Both the position numbers and the translations under genes were made by a program. From assembly GCA_002334915.1 (NCBI GenBank), contig DDCQ01000007.1:5651-62325 (forward strand): a DNA stretch of 56,675 bases. The letters run 5' to 3'. The stretch is from Porticoccaceae bacterium UBA2002 (GTDB lineage Bacteria; Pseudomonadota; Gammaproteobacteria; Pseudomonadales; Porticoccaceae). The notes under the pieces were generated by a model that was not told the DNA's origin, made no database searches, and worked only from the letters and a program-made list of their open reading frames with translations. Shown one piece after another: positions 55,075 through 56,675 of the stretch (positions are counted from its first letter, which is position 1; every line of letters begins with the position of its first letter).

Positions 55075-56589
55075 TTAGCTTGCAGTGGTTATTGCCGGCC
55101 TATAGCTGAGTGCTTCCTGATATTGAGCTGTGCCAGGGCTATCCAGTCCCGCCAAGTCGGCGATGGTTCTGGCGACTTTTAATATGCGGTAAAAACCTCT
55201 GGTAGACAGAGCGAAGCGGTTTATGGCCTGGTCCATTAGCTCGCGCTGTGGTTTGTTGAGTGGGCAAAGTTGATGCAGCTGCTGGCTGCTTAGTTCGCTA
55301 TTGATGTTTCCCTGCCGTGCCATCTGGGTTTTTCTGGCAGCGCAGATACGCTGTTGGATAATCTGATTACTCTCTCCTTGTTGCTGCTCTTGCTGGGCTG
55401 GCCGATCTAATAATTGCTGGTTTTCAATGGCGTTGACCTGTACCTGTAAGTCTATTCGGTCCATTAATGGGCCCGATAGTTTGGTGCGATAGCGGCTGAT
55501 TTGGTCTGGGGTGCAGGTGCAGCGCTGTGAGCCTAAATAGCCACAGGGGCAGGGGTTCATGGCGGCGACTAGTTGGAATCTGGCTGGGTAGCGGGTTTGG
55601 GCGGCAACCCGGGAAATAATAATTTCGCCGGATTCCAGCGGTTCGCGCAGCATTTCCAGTACCTGACGCTGAAACTCAGGCAGTTCATCGAGAAATAGTA
55701 CGCCACAGTGGGCTAGAGATATTTCGCCAGGCTTGGGTGTGCTGCCGCCACCCACTATGGCCGCGGCGGAGGCACTATGATGGGGCGCCCGGAAGGGCCG
55801 ATTTAGGCTATGGGCTGCGCGGTCGGTTTTTCCGGCCACTGAGTGAATGGCTGCCACTTCTAGTGCCTCGGAGTTATTCAGGGGGGGCAGTAAACCGGGT
55901 AAACGGCTGGCTAGCATGGTTTTGCCGGTGCCTGGGGGGCCGTAGAGCAACAGATGGTGGCCGCCGCTAGCGGCTATTTCGAGAGCCCGTTTGGCATGCT
56001 GGTGGCCGATAACTTCATTGAGCTGGGACCCTGTATTGCTGGGTTTGGCGGCGGTGGGCTGCCATGGCTGCAGTGATGCTCGCTGGTGCATATGGGCTGA
56101 GACTTCTAACAAATGGGTGGCGGGGAGCACGGTTAGTGCTTTGACCAAGGCGGCTTCATTGGCATTGCCGGTGCTGGTAATAAGGGCTTTGTTGGCATTG
56201 GCGCAGGCCATTGCTGAGGGCAGCAGGGCTTCAACTGGGCGCAATTCACCAGACAGTGCCAGTTCGCCAATAAATTCATGCTGTCCTAAAAGGTCCATGG
56301 GCACCTGCCCGGAGGCGGCGAGAATGCCGATAGCAATGGCCAGGTCAAAGCGGGTGCCTTCTTTGGGCAGTTCTGCTGGGGCCAGATTGATGGTGATGCG
56401 GCGTGCGGGGAATTCAAAGTGAGCATTGATAATGGCACTGCGCACCCGATCCTTACTCTCTTTAACCGCGGTTTCTGGCAAACCTACGATATGAAAGGCG
56501 GGCAGGCCATTGGAGAGGTGAACTTCTACGCTGACCAATGGAGCCTCGATGCCCAGTTTGGCGCGTGTGCGCACGGTGGCTAATGACAT
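55075..56589 (-). CDS. comM: ComM/YifB-type AAA+ ATPase
   Basis: ComM is a hexameric helicase that promotes branch migration during natural transformation. The protein, 504 residues from 56589 (AGGAACAGG upstream), starts MSLATVRTRAKLGIEAP with a Lon-protease-like N-domain, then Walker A LLYGPPGTGKTMLASRLPG, Walker B GVLFLDELPEF, a four-Cys segment NPCPCGYLGSQRCTC and a C-terminal Mg-chelatase domain with FALSTRGFYRILKVARTIADL. An in-frame start at 56631 would add 14 residues. The last 43 bases of the window after 56631 show nothing further. Confidence 0.93.
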   Translation of the reverse strand: MSLATVRTRAKLGIEAPLVSVEVHLSNGLPAFHIVGLPETAVKESKDRVRSAIINAHFEFPARRITINLAPAELPKEGTRFDLAIAIGILAASGQVPMDLLGQHEFIGELALSGELRPVEALLPSAMACANANKALITSTGNANEAALVKALTVLPATHLLEVSAHMHQRASLQPWQPTAAKPSNTGSQLNEVIGHQHAKRALEIAASGGHHLLLYGPPGTGKTMLASRLPGLLPPLNNSEALEVAAIHSVAGKTDRAAHSLNRPFRAPHHSASAAAIVGGGSTPKPGEISLAHCGVLFLDELPEFQRQVLEMLREPLESGEIIISRVAAQTRYPARFQLVAAMNPCPCGYLGSQRCTCTPDQISRYRTKLSGPLMDRIDLQVQVNAIENQQLLDRPAQQEQQQGESNQIIQQRICAARKTQMARQGNINSELSSQQLHQLCPLNKPQRELMDQAINRFALSTRGFYRILKVARTIADLAGLDSPGTAQYQEALSYRPAITTAS

Positions 56590-56675
56590 AACACCTGTTC
56601 CTTTTGGTGTATGCGATTCCTTTCTTGTCACGGGGTGATTGCGGAGGGGCGTTTATCCGTGCAGACAGCTGGTGG

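Overview
The window is a gene-dense chromosomal segment of a Gram-negative gammaproteobacterium. The gene orders murG-murC-ddl-ftsQ-ftsA-ftsZ-lpxC (no murB in between) and nadC-DUF1631-ampD-ampE next to pilBCD-coaE-yacG resemble Pseudomonas and the Cellvibrionales group. A marine member related to the SAR92/Porticoccaceae group is my guess only; no rRNA is present to confirm it. I see no tRNA, rRNA, IS element, prophage or CRISPR array.

Layout. 1-9965 (+): the division and cell wall (dcw) cluster from the 3' part of mraY to ftsZ, with overlapping or nearly touching genes. 10086-16495 (+): lpxC, a membrane-anchored M23 peptidase, secA, argJ and a MutT-type Nudix hydrolase. 16511-21246 (-): yacG, coaE and the type IV pilus genes pilD, pilC and pilB. 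The major pilin gene pilA (21632, +) diverges from them, with a clear sigma-54 promoter and its own terminator. 22113-28541: nadC, a DUF1631 protein and the peptidoglycan recycling genes ampD, ampE and ampG, then an alkyltransferase-like DNA repair protein. 28620-35547 (+): fxsA, heat-shock groESL with a sigma-32 promoter, a PuuD-like membrane protein, a coiled-coil membrane protein, class I fumarase and an OmpA-family porin. 35633-41795 (+): sbcB, pyrB, a glycerolipid acyltransferase, dinG and yqcC, meeting the DEAD-box helicase gene deaD (-).

43900-47150 is the only patch that looks accessory. It holds a higBA-type toxin-antitoxin pair, a broken osmC-family gene, a histidine phosphatase, a relE/ribbon-helix-helix toxin-antitoxin pair with a perfect 20-bp operator-like palindrome, and an unrecognised exported protein. 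47335-56589 returns to housekeeping genes: an SDR dehydrogenase, pdxH, greB, an S9 peptidase, yciH, a quinone oxidoreductase, two exporters, a potassium channel with a zinc-ribbon tail, and comM.

Functionally the window is dominated by envelope growth (dcw, lpxC, M23, ompA), wall recycling (ampDEG), export (secA) and type IV pili. With comM, the pilus genes would fit a capacity for DNA uptake. I found no clearly new multi-gene system. The signals most worth a second look are regulatory: a long stem-loop between ftsZ and lpxC, palindromes with an internal promoter inside the higBA pair, and a terminator embedded in the greB coding end. The fossil osmC gene is also notable.
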